Below, in pieces: positions 62,014 through 62,101 of a stretch of DNA of 62,101 nt (positions are counted from its first letter, which is position 1; the number at the start of each line of letters is the position of its first letter). The DNA lies in assembly GCA_016716885.1 (NCBI GenBank), contig JADJUV010000179.1, positions 1-62,101 on the forward strand, in the 5' to 3' direction. Position numbers and translations under genes: made by a program. Source of the stretch: Candidatus Trichofilum aggregatum (GTDB taxonomy: Bacteria; Chloroflexota; Anaerolineae; Promineifilales; Promineifilaceae). The notes beneath the pieces were generated by a model that worked only from the letters and a program-made list of their open reading frames with translations, had not been told where the DNA came from and did not search any database.

Positions 62014-62101
62014 TGGATAACAGGTGAGATAAGATGTCTAAAGCTCAAATTACGTTGGTCTGATGAATGGGGGTGCCATTGGCGGATGGGTGGCTGTTTC
62101 G
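62014..62101. other. Window end
   Basis: Nothing recognisable. Confidence 0.3.

Overview
The window looks like part of a chromosome from a Chloroflexota bacterium, most likely Anaerolineae or a near relative. This is inferred from the mix of genes: a single-layer-style secreted protein ending in YVPLILR, a Pro/Thr-rich LysM protein, two membrane pyrophosphatases, a BTAD/NB-ARC/TPR regulator, a DUF5684 membrane protein and a giant acidic TPR protein full of DWL motifs. I see no rRNA, tRNA, CRISPR array, prophage or complete insertion sequence. GC content is about 55 percent by eye.

Layout. 0-8.4 kb: acyl-CoA dehydrogenase, a GxxExxY nuclease-like gene between inverted repeats, a TPR/YggT membrane protein, an orphan ABC ATPase, a response-regulator/LysO lysine-exporter operon, and a Ca2+-type P-ATPase. 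8.8-16.2 kb: tandem PIG-L deacetylases, a DUF3105 lipoprotein with tryptophan 2,3-dioxygenase, a RimK-like ligase, PPK2, type II NADH dehydrogenase and DUF5684. 16.4-24.7 kb: an acetate/pyrophosphate block of acetyl-CoA synthetase, a K+-independent H+-PPase, a broken K+-dependent PPase and a histone-deacetylase-like (AcuC-like) enzyme. 24.8-31.4 kb: the DWL-repeat TPR protein. 31.7-41.1 kb: housekeeping genes ndk, rsfS, xseA, xseB (split by a hybrid histidine kinase), ftsY, prfB with its programmed frameshift, and an unknown coiled-coil/zinc-ribbon protein. 41.2-59.1 kb: a long run of minus-strand genes (secreted protein, BTAD regulator, nucleotidyltransferase, frameshifted lipoprotein, PAP2, B-box membrane protein, ahcY with a PfkB adenosine-kinase-like gene, GT2, RfbH-type dehydratase, and a LysM protein with a degenerate sensor kinase). 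59.7-62 kb: an acyl-CoA ligase and a frameshifted membrane protein.

How genes work together. Acs makes AMP and PPi, and PPi is the fuel of the H+-PPase encoded next to it on the opposite strand; the deacetylase could control Acs. AhcY releases adenosine, which the neighbouring PfkB kinase could recapture. XseA/XseB form exonuclease VII. FtsY, PrfB, RsfS and Ndk are core functions.

The most striking signals are genomic rather than genic. First, the octamer GCGGCCGC occurs about 100 times by hand count where about 2-3 are expected, a highly iterated palindrome comparable in behaviour to cyanobacterial HIP1. Second, many intergenic gaps hold tandem arrays of a gap-specific 7-11 nt word, often followed by its reverse complement, giving large imperfect hairpins. 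Several of these or other repeats have supplied the last codons of neighbouring genes. Third, several genes are broken by single-base contractions at 5-base homopolymers, which points to sequence error or active decay and limits some calls.
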